Below, piece by piece: positions 8,935 to 16,538 of a stretch of DNA of 64,000 bases (the first letter of the stretch is position 1; each line of letters begins with the position of its first letter). The translations under genes were made by a program, and so were the position numbers. Under the pieces are notes generated by a model, which was given only the letters and a program-made list of their open reading frames with translations, ran no database searches and was not told where the DNA came from. Where the stretch lies: the NCBI GenBank assembly GCA_033763975.1, contig JANRJM010000001.1:186001-250000 (forward strand), written 5' to 3'. Origin of the DNA: Planctomycetota bacterium (GTDB taxonomy: Bacteria > Planctomycetota > Phycisphaerae > Phycisphaerales > UBA1924).

Positions 8935-9456
8935 GTGCAGTCGGCGGCGGAGCGAGCCGTCATGGAGGCGTTCAACGAGGGGAAGCCGCCGTCGGTCGCG
9001 CAGATCAAGGAGCTGCTGGCGCACCGGCATGGCTCCCACCCCGACGACTTCCGGGCGGGGTTCCTGGGCGACGCGGAACTCGACGGGCACCACGTCGTGC
9101 CGCTGAAGGAACTCAAGGAGATGATCGCGCGGAAGCGATACGAGGCGGAGTTTTCATCGTTGACGCCGGCTCAACGGGCCGACGTCAACGCCGAGTTCGA
9201 ACGCATCAAGGACCTGATGCCCGGCTTCCCGATGGACAAGGCCCTCCACAGGGAGTATCACAGTATTCTAAGGGGGCTGATCAAGTCGGGTGACCCGCCG
9301 ACAGATGTCGATGCATACGCAAACAAGGTGCGGGAATCATTACAAGAGCTGCAGCGACGCCATCCCGGCGATGGCAGCTTTGATTACACAACGTTGGCCC
9401 GCGAAGCAGATCGTTGGCTGCGAATGTCTAATATTGAATTGTTGCCGCCGCTATGA
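8935..9456 (+). CDS. Probable HNH-like nuclease toxin module (C-terminal part of a polymorphic toxin)
   Basis: A 173-residue protein I cannot name exactly. DGHHVVPLKEL (His52-His53) and KALHREYHS (His105, His109) resemble the paired-His metal sites of the HNH/ENDO VII-like nuclease toxins found at C-termini of polymorphic toxins. The frame opens only at 8905 after a TAG, there is no secretion signal, and the start is a GTG at 8935 or ATG at 8962. It therefore looks like a detached toxin cartridge without its delivery domain. Its stop overlaps the start of the next gene by 4 bp (ATGA), the usual toxin-immunity arrangement. The 3' half is clearly more A+T-rich than the rest of the window, which suggests transfer. 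An inactive remnant is possible. Confidence 0.6.
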   Translation: MQSAAERAVMEAFNEGKPPSVAQIKELLAHRHGSHPDDFRAGFLGDAELDGHHVVPLKELKEMIARKRYEAEFSSLTPAQRADVNAEFERIKDLMPGFPMDKALHREYHSILRGLIKSGDPPTDVDAYANKVRESLQELQRRHPGDGSFDYTTLAREADRWLRMSNIELLPPL

Positions 9457-10304
9457 GAATATATGTTCGATTTGAAGGCATTAACGACAAGGATCATCCT
9501 GCAGATGTAGTGCGGTCGATTATAAGTCTCGCCCCCGAAGGCGATGTTGTTCGAGGGATGTTTCGTATGAGCATCCTAGAATCAGACCCACGCGCCAGAC
9601 AGATTGTGGAAATCCTTAGAGCGGCCGGCATCGTGCCAAGGAAGTTTGGCGAGAGCCGGCGTGACTACTCGAACTTCTATTCTCTATCCCGATATCGCGA
9701 GTACGAGGACTCGGACTTCGAAGGGCTGGAGCTGCTGCAGGTGTGGCCGGAGACGGTGGCGGATTCGGAGTACGCCGGATCAACTCATTACGTCCGGCGT
9801 GCGCGGCTTCAGAAAGGAGTACAGTTCGCGAGAAGTCTGCATGGCGATATTATCATGGTCCCCGAACGCATCCGGCTGGCCCTCCAGTCAGCCGAGTTTC
9901 GCGGGCTCGACGTTGCTCCGCTCCGGGTCATGAAAAACACGCCGAATCCGGACGACGATCCGACTCGGGAAGCCGATACATCCAAGATCGGGGGGCCTTG
10001 GTGGACGATCGAACCGCTGATCACGCTGCCGCCGGTCTCGCCCTACCTCTCCAAAGTAAGGGGGAAGGACGGAGGGCCGGGCCCCCGCGACGCGAAGTGG
10101 CTCGTCATCCGCGAGCCGGGCTTCGACGACGTGGAGTTTCATTTCCTGCGGAGCGAACTTCGTCAGGTGCCCGAGTTTGACTTCGCCCGCACATACGAGG
10201 GTTGGCCGAGTGGGGGGATCGTAGTGTCGAAGCGCTTCTACGACTTCTGCAAGGAACACAACCTCAAGTGCGGCTTCAAACCGGTGCGGATCGACGAGGA
10301 GTGA
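9453..10304 (+). CDS. Probable immunity protein (Imm11/SitI6-like C-terminus)
   Basis: A 283-residue cytoplasmic protein with no signal peptide or membrane helix, translationally coupled to the upstream nuclease-like gene through ATGA. The C-terminal segment GGIVVSKRFYDFCKEHNLKC followed by GFKPVRID resembles the conserved end of DUF1629/Imm11 and SitI6-type immunity proteins (VSxRFxxxxxxxxLxGxxFxPV). The first half (GIVPRKFGESRRDYSNFYSL) is not familiar. The inferred role is to bind and neutralise the nuclease module next to it. The 5' half is A+T-rich and uses rarer codons for this genome, consistent with the pair arriving together. Confidence 0.6.
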   Translation: MRIYVRFEGINDKDHPADVVRSIISLAPEGDVVRGMFRMSILESDPRARQIVEILRAAGIVPRKFGESRRDYSNFYSLSRYREYEDSDFEGLELLQVWPETVADSEYAGSTHYVRRARLQKGVQFARSLHGDIIMVPERIRLALQSAEFRGLDVAPLRVMKNTPNPDDDPTREADTSKIGGPWWTIEPLITLPPVSPYLSKVRGKDGGPGPRDAKWLVIREPGFDDVEFHFLRSELRQVPEFDFARTYEGWPSGGIVVSKRFYDFCKEHNLKCGFKPVRIDEE

Positions 10305-10319
10305 GCAATCCGGCTGCCC

Positions 10320-11480
10320 TCATCGCGGGCCGATGGCGATGAAGTGGAACCTGCCGTTCACGAAGTCCGAGTCGTCGGCCCGGCGCAGGAACACACGCGC
10401 CGCGGACGGGCTGACCGTATTTAAGAACGCGGTGGGGCGCACCGAGCCCTGGGCGATGTCGCCGGTGGCCGTGACGGTCGGGTTGTCCGCGAACGGGGTC
10501 GAGAAGGTGATGAGATACCCGCCCGTGAAGTCGTTGAGGACGGAGAACCCGAGCCCCTCCAGCACGGCGCCGTTGGACGCGACCGTGCCGCGAATGATCC
10601 GGAGGTTCTCCACGCCCCCGGGCGCGAAGAACTCCGAGCTGAAGCCCAGCTTGACGTTGCCGCGGACGTCGAGCTTGGACGTCGGGGTGGTCGTCCCAAG
10701 ACCCAGGCTGCCCGAGATCGCCGCGTTCCCGCGCACGTCGAGCAGGGCGACCGGATTGGTCGTGCCGATGCCGACGTTGCCGTTGCCGCTGCCGAGCGAG
10801 ACGAGCGAGAATCCGGCGGCGGGGTCGATGTTGAGCTGCGTGTAGTTCACGAAATCGCCGTTACGAGAGCTCTGCACCCGCAGCCGGCTGTTCACGGGCT
10901 TTGTCCCGTGCTGCTCGATGAATCCGCCGTTGTCGTCCACGCCGTTGTACGCGAAGAGCGAGCCCGCGCCGCCCCATTGGATAAACCCGTTGACGTGCAG
11001 CGGGGCCTGGGGAACAAGCGTCCCGATCCCCACGCGTCCGACGTTGTCCACGACGACCGCCTGGGCCGGGTCGCCGTCCGGGGCGGCCAGCATCAGCGCG
11101 GCGCTCGCCGCCGCGGCACGCGGCACCGCCGTGAGGGGCTGGCGCGGCGTCAGCGTCGTAAAGCCCGACGGGTTCGCGCACGACAGCCCGGAGTCCGCAC
11201 GCACGGCGATCTCCAGGAATCGGGGCGAGGTGTTCGCGTACTGCTGCGCAAAGTCGATCACGACCGTGAAACGCCCATCCACCACGTTGACGTTGTCGGC
11301 GCACGCCGACGCCGAGTTCGCGCCCTCCTGCGCGTCGTCGTACAGGCGGAACTGCATGTCGTACACGCCGTTGGCGGGCTGTCCGGCGCTCTTTAGTTCA
11401 CCCTGATACGTGAACGCGAGGCTCTGGGCGAGCGCACCCGCGCAGACCGCAAGCGACGCGAACGCGGCGAAGATTCTCAT
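10320..11480 (-). CDS. Secreted protein with GIGTTNP/LDVRGN (tail-fibre-like) repeats
   Basis: A 386-residue exported protein. The signal peptide is MRIFAAFASLAVCAGALAQS. A beta-rich N-terminal region follows (FTYQGELKSAGQPANGVYDM, common in Phycisphaerae surface proteins), then GRVGIGTLVPQAPLHVNG, GNVGIGTTNPVALLDVRGN and SLGLGTTTPTSKLDVRGNV. Such repeats form trimeric beta-structured shafts in phage tail fibres and bacterial surface proteins. The C-terminal domain (FLRRADDSDFVNGRFHFIAIG) is unassigned. It may be an extracellular adhesin or matrix protein. It converges on the immunity gene, leaving only 15 bp between them. Confidence 0.75.
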   Translation of the reverse strand: MRIFAAFASLAVCAGALAQSLAFTYQGELKSAGQPANGVYDMQFRLYDDAQEGANSASACADNVNVVDGRFTVVIDFAQQYANTSPRFLEIAVRADSGLSCANPSGFTTLTPRQPLTAVPRAAAASAALMLAAPDGDPAQAVVVDNVGRVGIGTLVPQAPLHVNGFIQWGGAGSLFAYNGVDDNGGFIEQHGTKPVNSRLRVQSSRNGDFVNYTQLNIDPAAGFSLVSLGSGNGNVGIGTTNPVALLDVRGNAAISGSLGLGTTTPTSKLDVRGNVKLGFSSEFFAPGGVENLRIIRGTVASNGAVLEGLGFSVLNDFTGGYLITFSTPFADNPTVTATGDIAQGSVRPTAFLNTVSPSAARVFLRRADDSDFVNGRFHFIAIGPR

Positions 11481-11574
11481 GATCGGCCCCTCCGGCGCGG
11501 GTCCGGGTGTGTGCCCGTCCCGCGCGGGCGCAGCATACCGCCGCGCTCGGCGTTGTCACTCGGTTTCCCGGGCG

Positions 11575-13275
11575 TCAGACGCCGGGGCCGTGCGCATTCC
11601 ATCGGGGCCGGGCGGGGGCGCGGGTTCGGGGCGGCTCTCGGCCGCGCTCGTCGGGCGGATCCCGAAGCATCGCCCCGATGGGCTCGCCCCACCCGATGTC
11701 GCCCCCGGAGGGCGGGCCGCCGACGGGCGTCGCCGACCACAGCACCGCGTGGGCCGGGCCAAATCGTTCGGCCGCCCACCGGACGGCGAAGCGATCGACA
11801 TCGGGATTGCCGGTCCAGGCGAGCAGCCACCCCGCGTCGGGCGGCGCGCCGACGTCGTCCATCCAGCGTGCGTCGGTGGCGTCGCCCTCGATGGCGTTGA
11901 CGCCCGCGAGCGCCGCTGAGGCGACGCGCGAGTCGTTGGTGTCGATGACGCGCGTCGCCACGTCGTGCGCCGCGAGCCGCTTGGCGAGCGCGATGCTGAG
12001 CGAATGCCCGCCCACGAGGATCAGCGCCCGCCCCTCGCCGGCCTGCACGCGCAGCAGGCGCACCAGGAGCGGCGAGATCGTGCTCGCGAGCAGCACGGTG
12101 CCGGCGATCACCGTGAACATGATGAGTTCGAGACGTTCCGCGTCGGAGGGCGGCGCGTCGCCCTCCGGCGCCGGGGTGCCGCCCCGCAGTTCCGCCGCCG
12201 CGACCGCCGCCACCGAGAGCGCGACGATCCCGCGCGGCGCGAACGTGCCGGCGAAGATGCGCTCGCGCAGCGTGAGCACGGACCCGATGGTGGAGAGGAA
12301 CACGCACGCCGGGCGCACGACGAACACCAGCAGCAGCACGAAGGCGCCGTCGCGCCACGACAGCGACCCCAGGCGCGCCACGTCGAACCGCGACGCCAGC
12401 AGCACGAACAGCGTGCCCACCAGGATCACCGCCAGCAGTTCCTTGAACGCGCGCAGTTCCGTGGCGCCCAGCACGCGCGCGCGGGCCATCATCACCCCGC
12501 AGATCGTCACCGCCACCAGCCCCGCCTCGGCGGTCACCGCCTCGCCCACGCCCACGCAGGTCATGCACACGCCGATCGCCAGCAGGTTCAGCGACTGCGG
12601 GTCGGGGCGGCCCGCGCGGTCCGCCGCACGCAGCAGCGCGTACCCCAGCATCCCCATCACCAGACCCACCCCCGCCCCGCCCACCAGGGGCACCGCGAAA
12701 CGCCGCAGCGCCTCGCCCGCGAGGCTCGCGTCCGGCCCCAGCACCTCCGACAGGCGCAGCACCTCGAGCGTCGCGATCGTGGCGATCACCCCGATCGGAT
12801 CGATCAGCACCGCCTCCGCCGCCAGCACCGTGTGCAGGCGCGGCGAGACGTGCAGCAGTCGCAGCAGCGGCTGCACGACCGTCGGGCCGGTCACGATCAC
12901 CGTGGCGCCCAGCAGGATCGAGATCCGCCAGGGCAGCCCGAGCACCACGTGCGCACCCACCGCCGCGCCCACCCATGTCACGACCGCCCCGACCGTCAGG
13001 AGCCCCCACACCGCGCGCGGCGCACGCGAGAGTTCCACGCGGTTCAGGTGCAGCGCGCCCTCGAAGATCAGCAGCCCGATCGCGACCGTGATGATCGCCT
13101 TCAGCACCGGCCCCAGCGATTCGGCGTTCACCACCCCCGCCCCCGACACGCCCAGCAGCAGCCCCGCGCCCAGCAGCGGGAGCAGCGCGGGAAGCCGCAG
13201 CCGCTTGCACCCGACGGTGATCAGCGCGCTGACCCCGAGCGAGAGAGCCAGAGATTGTGCGGCGGGGTCGATCAT
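11575..13275 (-). CDS. CPA-type cation/proton antiporter with C-terminal TrkA-N domain
   Basis: A 566-residue inner-membrane antiporter that probably exchanges Na+ or K+ for H+. About 12 hydrophobic segments fill residues 1-405. They include LIFEGALHLNRVELSRA, VIVTGPTVVQPLLRLL, AEAVLIDPIGVIATIATLEV (the acidic transport motif) and FAPRGIVALSVAAVAAAEL, all typical of the NhaP/KefB-related CPA1 branch. A Rossmann fold follows (RALILVGGHSLSIALAKRLA; VIDTNDSRVASA; AIEGDATD), a TrkA-N domain that in relatives binds NAD(H) or nucleotides to gate transport. The C-terminal 35 residues are Arg/Pro-rich and look disordered. The ATG at 13275 is just before tRNA-Leu. Confidence 0.88.
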   Translation of the reverse strand: MIDPAAQSLALSLGVSALITVGCKRLRLPALLPLLGAGLLLGVSGAGVVNAESLGPVLKAIITVAIGLLIFEGALHLNRVELSRAPRAVWGLLTVGAVVTWVGAAVGAHVVLGLPWRISILLGATVIVTGPTVVQPLLRLLHVSPRLHTVLAAEAVLIDPIGVIATIATLEVLRLSEVLGPDASLAGEALRRFAVPLVGGAGVGLVMGMLGYALLRAADRAGRPDPQSLNLLAIGVCMTCVGVGEAVTAEAGLVAVTICGVMMARARVLGATELRAFKELLAVILVGTLFVLLASRFDVARLGSLSWRDGAFVLLLVFVVRPACVFLSTIGSVLTLRERIFAGTFAPRGIVALSVAAVAAAELRGGTPAPEGDAPPSDAERLELIMFTVIAGTVLLASTISPLLVRLLRVQAGEGRALILVGGHSLSIALAKRLAAHDVATRVIDTNDSRVASAALAGVNAIEGDATDARWMDDVGAPPDAGWLLAWTGNPDVDRFAVRWAAERFGPAHAVLWSATPVGGPPSGGDIGWGEPIGAMLRDPPDERGREPPRTRAPARPRWNAHGPGV

Positions 13276-13293
13276 GCGGCGGAGCGGCGGGAA

Positions 13294-13378
13294 TGGCCCC
13301 GCCGGGACTTGAACCCGGACTCTCGTCGCCGAGAAGCGGATTTTAAGTCCGCTGCGTCTGCCGTTCCGCCACGGGGCC
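13294..13378 (-). tRNA. tRNA-Leu (anticodon UAA)
   Basis: A type II tRNA of 85 nt on the minus strand. The acceptor stem is GGCCCCG paired with CGGGGCC, with discriminator A. The D-arm lies around GTGGCGGAACGGCAGACGC. The anticodon arm is GCGGA-CTTAAAA-TCCGC with anticodon TAA. A long variable arm (TTCTCGGCGACGAGAG) and the T-arm CCGGGTTCAAGTCCCGG follow. CCA is not encoded. It lies between the antiporter and kinase genes. Confidence 0.97.
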
Positions 13379-13382
13379 CGCG

Positions 13383-15593
13383 TCAGTCTACGGGCGGCAC
13401 GGGCGCGGGCTGCTCGGGGTCGTCCAGCCCGGCCTCGCGCCGAAACCGGTCGAGTCTCTCCGGCGTCCACCGCCACTCCGGGTTCTCACGCTCGATGCGC
13501 TGCAGTTCGTCGAGGATCGCGCGCGCCTCGCGTCGCGCCTGTTCGGTGTCGCCGGAATCGCGCAGCGCCTCGAACAGGCACGAGCGCGCGAAGTGCCGCT
13601 GGAGTTGGTACGTGAAGTTCCCGGGCTCGCCGCTCGCCAACACCTCTGATTCCTCGACGGCCACGCGCGCGATCGGCAACGCCTCGTCCGCCCGCCCCAG
13701 ACGCGTGAGCATCACCGCCAACTGACCCCGCGCGCTCGCCACGCCGTACCGATGGATCGAGTTCGCCGGGTGCGCGGCGGCCAGCGACACGGACAGGTCC
13801 AGCCGCTGGCGCACCAGTTCCTCGGCGCGCGCCTCGTCGCCCATCAGATAGGCCAGTTCGCTCAGCCGCGCATACGAGTACGAGACGTCGTCGAGCACGC
13901 CGGGATGGGCCGGGCTGAGCTCGAGCGCCCGCTGCTGGATCCCCAGCGCCGCCTCGTAGCGGGTGCGCACCTCGAGCCGCGCCTGCTCCCGCGTGCGGAA
14001 CCGCTCCGCCGGGTCGCGCGTGTTCGCCATGTTGTGCACGCTGTCGCCGATGCGGACGACGGCCGTCGCGTGCCGGCGGAGCACGTCGATGTCGGACGGG
14101 CGCTCCTCCGCCACCCTGCGGAGCAGCCGCTCCGCCTCGACCCAGTGCGCGTGCGCATGCGAGTAACGCGAGTCGGTTTCCTCGAGATCGCCGATCACCC
14201 CCGTGACCGCCGCGAGCGCGAGGCGCGTGCGATCATCGCCCTTGCCCGAGGCTTCGAGGCGCTGCAGGGGTTCGAGCAGCGTGCGCGCGATCTGTCGTCG
14301 CGTGTCGCGGGCGCCGCTGAGGTTCCCCAGCAGTCCCAGAACGCCCGAGTTCACCTTCTCCAGCGTGTCCGCGAGTTCTTCTCGGCGCTGCGTGGCCTCG
14401 CGCCGTGAGGCCAGCGCCCACGCCGTGAGCCCCAGGCCCAGCGAGGCGACCGCGATCCCCACGGAAAGCCGGCGCCAGTGACGCCGGCACGTCCGGGCCG
14501 CACGCTCGAACGCCGACGGCGCACGTGCGCTCACCGTCTCGCCCCGCAGCACCCGGCGCAGATCCGCCGCGAAGCTCTCCATCGTTTCGTACCGGCGCGA
14601 GCGGTCAGCGGCGGTGGCGCAGCGGCACACCCCGGTGAGGTCGCGCCCGGAGGTCCCCGTCGGCTCGCGCAGTTCCGCCAGCGTCACGCGACCGATCTGC
14701 GACATCGCCTCGAGCACCGACGCCCGCACGTCGCGCCAGGGGAGCTGCCCCGCCAGCAGTTCGTACAGGATCAGTCCCAGCGCGTAGATGTCCGTCCGCG
14801 TGTCGGGGACGTCCTCTCCGCGCAACTGCTCCGGGCTCATGTACACGAGCGTGCCGGGCACGCCCCCGCCCTCGGCCGTGGCGCGCCCCGCATCGGTGAC
14901 CAGGCGCGCCGAGCCGAAGTCCACGATCTTCACCATCGTCCGCCCGTCGCGCTCGAAGGCCAGGATGTTCTCCGGCTTCACGTCCCGGTGGATCACGCCG
15001 CGCTGGTGCGCGTGATGCAGCGCCTCGCACGCGCCGACGATGATCTCGACCCGCTCACGCCACCCCAGCCGTCGCTCCTCGGCATAGGTCGTCACCGGAA
15101 CGCCCGGCACGTACTCCACCACCGTGAACGGACGCGCGTCGGGCGTCACACCGGCGTCGAGCACCTTCGCGATCGCCGGATGGTCGAGCGCGGCCATCGC
15201 ACGCCGCTCCCCCTCCACGCGGAACAGTTCGCGCGGCGTGGGGTGCGGGCGGTGCAGCACCTTCACCGCCACGTCGCGCTCGATCGGCGCGCGCTGGCGG
15301 GCCCGGTAGACCACCCCCAGCCCGCCGACCCCGCGCACCTCCACCAGTTCGTACGGGCCCAGGTGGTCTCCGACGTGCACGCGTCGGGCCGCCGGCGTCG
15401 ACGGGGGCTCCGGCGGCTCGAGAAACCCTTCCTGCTCGGCGCGCAACGCGTCGCGCAGCAGCGACGCGGCGTCGTCGCGCAACTGCACATCGTCTCCGGC
15501 GAGTGATTCGAGCAGCCCGTCGCGCGCGTGCGCGGGCGCCTCAATCGCCCGTGCCACGATGCTCCGAACCTGCTGAAACCTGCCGACGTCCAT
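13383..15593 (-). CDS. Transmembrane Ser/Thr protein kinase with C-terminal TPR-like region
   Basis: A 736-residue Hanks-type kinase. The Gly-rich loop GVGGLGVVYRA is followed by VAVKVLHRP (ATP-anchoring Lys), VIHRDVKPENI with catalytic Asp204, KIVDFGSARL (DFG) and GTLVYMSPEQL, so all catalytic residues are present. After the kinase domain (about 75-350) comes one membrane helix (LSVGIAVASLGLGLTAWALA) and a long helical region with TPR-like periodicity, presumably periplasmic. The first 70 residues form a helical N-terminus usual in the planctomycete ECF-linked kinases. The start overlaps the ECF sigma gene by 53 bp in another frame. It probably phosphorylates the sigma factor or its targets to couple signals to transcription, by analogy with ECF-STK pairs. 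Confidence 0.93.
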   Translation of the reverse strand: MDVGRFQQVRSIVARAIEAPAHARDGLLESLAGDDVQLRDDAASLLRDALRAEQEGFLEPPEPPSTPAARRVHVGDHLGPYELVEVRGVGGLGVVYRARQRAPIERDVAVKVLHRPHPTPRELFRVEGERRAMAALDHPAIAKVLDAGVTPDARPFTVVEYVPGVPVTTYAEERRLGWRERVEIIVGACEALHHAHQRGVIHRDVKPENILAFERDGRTMVKIVDFGSARLVTDAGRATAEGGGVPGTLVYMSPEQLRGEDVPDTRTDIYALGLILYELLAGQLPWRDVRASVLEAMSQIGRVTLAELREPTGTSGRDLTGVCRCATAADRSRRYETMESFAADLRRVLRGETVSARAPSAFERAARTCRRHWRRLSVGIAVASLGLGLTAWALASRREATQRREELADTLEKVNSGVLGLLGNLSGARDTRRQIARTLLEPLQRLEASGKGDDRTRLALAAVTGVIGDLEETDSRYSHAHAHWVEAERLLRRVAEERPSDIDVLRRHATAVVRIGDSVHNMANTRDPAERFRTREQARLEVRTRYEAALGIQQRALELSPAHPGVLDDVSYSYARLSELAYLMGDEARAEELVRQRLDLSVSLAAAHPANSIHRYGVASARGQLAVMLTRLGRADEALPIARVAVEESEVLASGEPGNFTYQLQRHFARSCLFEALRDSGDTEQARREARAILDELQRIERENPEWRWTPERLDRFRREAGLDDPEQPAPVPPVD

Positions 15594-16137
15594 CGCGTGT
15601 CTCGCTCAGTCGCTGCCGCAGCCACGCCCGCGCCACAGCGAAGTCCGATCGAACCGTGCGCGACGAGACTCCCAGCACCGTCGCGATCGCCTCGACCTCC
15701 ATCCCCAAGTAGAAGCGCATCTCCACGATCCGGGCGGAGCGGGGATCCGCCTCGGCCAGTTCGCTGAGCGCGGCCTCCAGGTCGTCCCACACGTCCTCGC
15801 GCCCGTTCTCGGACGCGGGTACTTCGCCCGCGTCATCCAGGCGATGCACCGCGCCGGCCCGACGGCGCGCCCGCCGACGCCGCGCGTGGTCGATCAGGGC
15901 TCGGCGCATGACCGTCGTCGCCCAGGTGTAGAACTCCGCCTCGCTGGCGAAGCCGGTCCGCCCGGACTTCAGCAGGCGCACCCACAACTCGCCCACCAAG
16001 GCCGTGGGCTGGAGGGTGTGCCCGAGCGGCTCGCTGCGAAAGAGCGCGGCTGCGAGGCGGCGCAGTTCCTGCGCCACATCCGGCGATCGGAGCTCGGACC
16101 AAGGTGAAACACCGGAATTTTCCCGCGCCTCCTGCAT
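15541..16137 (-). CDS. ECF-type RNA polymerase sigma factor (TIGR02999-like, kinase-linked)
   Basis: A 198-residue extracytoplasmic-function sigma factor. Region 2 lies around QPTALVGELWVRLLKSGRTG and ATTVMRRALIDHARRRRARR, which is the characteristic run of the planctomycete Sig-70_X6/TIGR02999 group. Region 4 is FYLGMEVEAIATVLGVSSRT followed by VRSDFAVARAWLRQRL. There is no anti-sigma gene. Instead the gene overlaps a membrane Ser/Thr kinase, so control probably runs through phosphorylation. The start at 16137 is the only good ATG. A GGAAC followed 16 nt later by GGTAC upstream could be an autoregulated ECF promoter, but this is weak. Confidence 0.92.
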   Translation of the reverse strand: MQEARENSGVSPWSELRSPDVAQELRRLAAALFRSEPLGHTLQPTALVGELWVRLLKSGRTGFASEAEFYTWATTVMRRALIDHARRRRARRRAGAVHRLDDAGEVPASENGREDVWDDLEAALSELAEADPRSARIVEMRFYLGMEVEAIATVLGVSSRTVRSDFAVARAWLRQRLSETRDGRRQVSAGSEHRGTGD

Positions 16138-16450
16138 GTGCCCGCCATAGTACCGGGAATTGTGCGAAAAGTTCCTTCCGGTCTTGGCAACGTGCTGCGC
16201 TTTGTAGGTCGGGAAGGTCGTCCGGAGGGGAAACTCGGGGGACGCTTCGCCGTGCGCGTCGGGCGGTTCTCCTCCCGCGTCCGTGCGCCGTGCGGGTGTC
16301 CTCCGCTCTGAGGTGTGGGGTACCGCCGGTCCCGGTGCGCGCCGATCGTGGGGGTCGGCGCCGCCAGGGCCGGCGGTATCCATTTAGATGCGTGGCGCCT
16401 CGCGCGCACGCGCCGCCGTGAACCAGAACACCCCGGCGGCCCGCCCGGAC
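16138..16450 (-). other. Intergenic region upstream of the ECF gene with a long nested hairpin
   Basis: No gene is visible here. The stretch holds a perfect 9-bp inverted repeat, TACCGCCGG (16321-16329) and CCGGCGGTA (16370-16378). It encloses a second perfect 7-bp stem, GCGCCGA (16339-16345) with TCGGCGC (16355-16361), and a 9-nt loop. The region is the 5' side of the ECF-kinase operon and the 3' side of the dockerin-tailed gene, whose terminators lie at 16451-16520. Confidence 0.5.
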
Positions 16451-16520
16451 AAAAACACGGCCCCCGCCCGAGTTCGAGCGGGGACCGCTGCGGAAAGGCC
16501 GCTCGCAAGAGAGCGGCCTT
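16451..16520 (-). terminator. Tandem terminator hairpins after the dockerin-tailed gene
   Basis: Two stems follow the stop codon at 16539 on the minus strand. The first, 16495-16520, is a perfect 10-bp stem (AAGGCCGCTC/GAGCGGCCTT). The second, 16462-16483, is a 9-bp stem with one wobble pair, followed after five bases by a run of five Ts at 16455-16451. The second has the form of an intrinsic terminator. Confidence 0.75.
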
Positions 16521-16538
16521 GGAGGGGGGCGTTGGGCA

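Noticed and set aside
11507-13725. Long plus-strand open frames opposite the antiporter and kinase genes
   Set aside because: Low-complexity Ser/Arg/Thr or His/Arg/Gln translations without domains; the minus-strand genes have clear families and a tRNA lies across part of the region.
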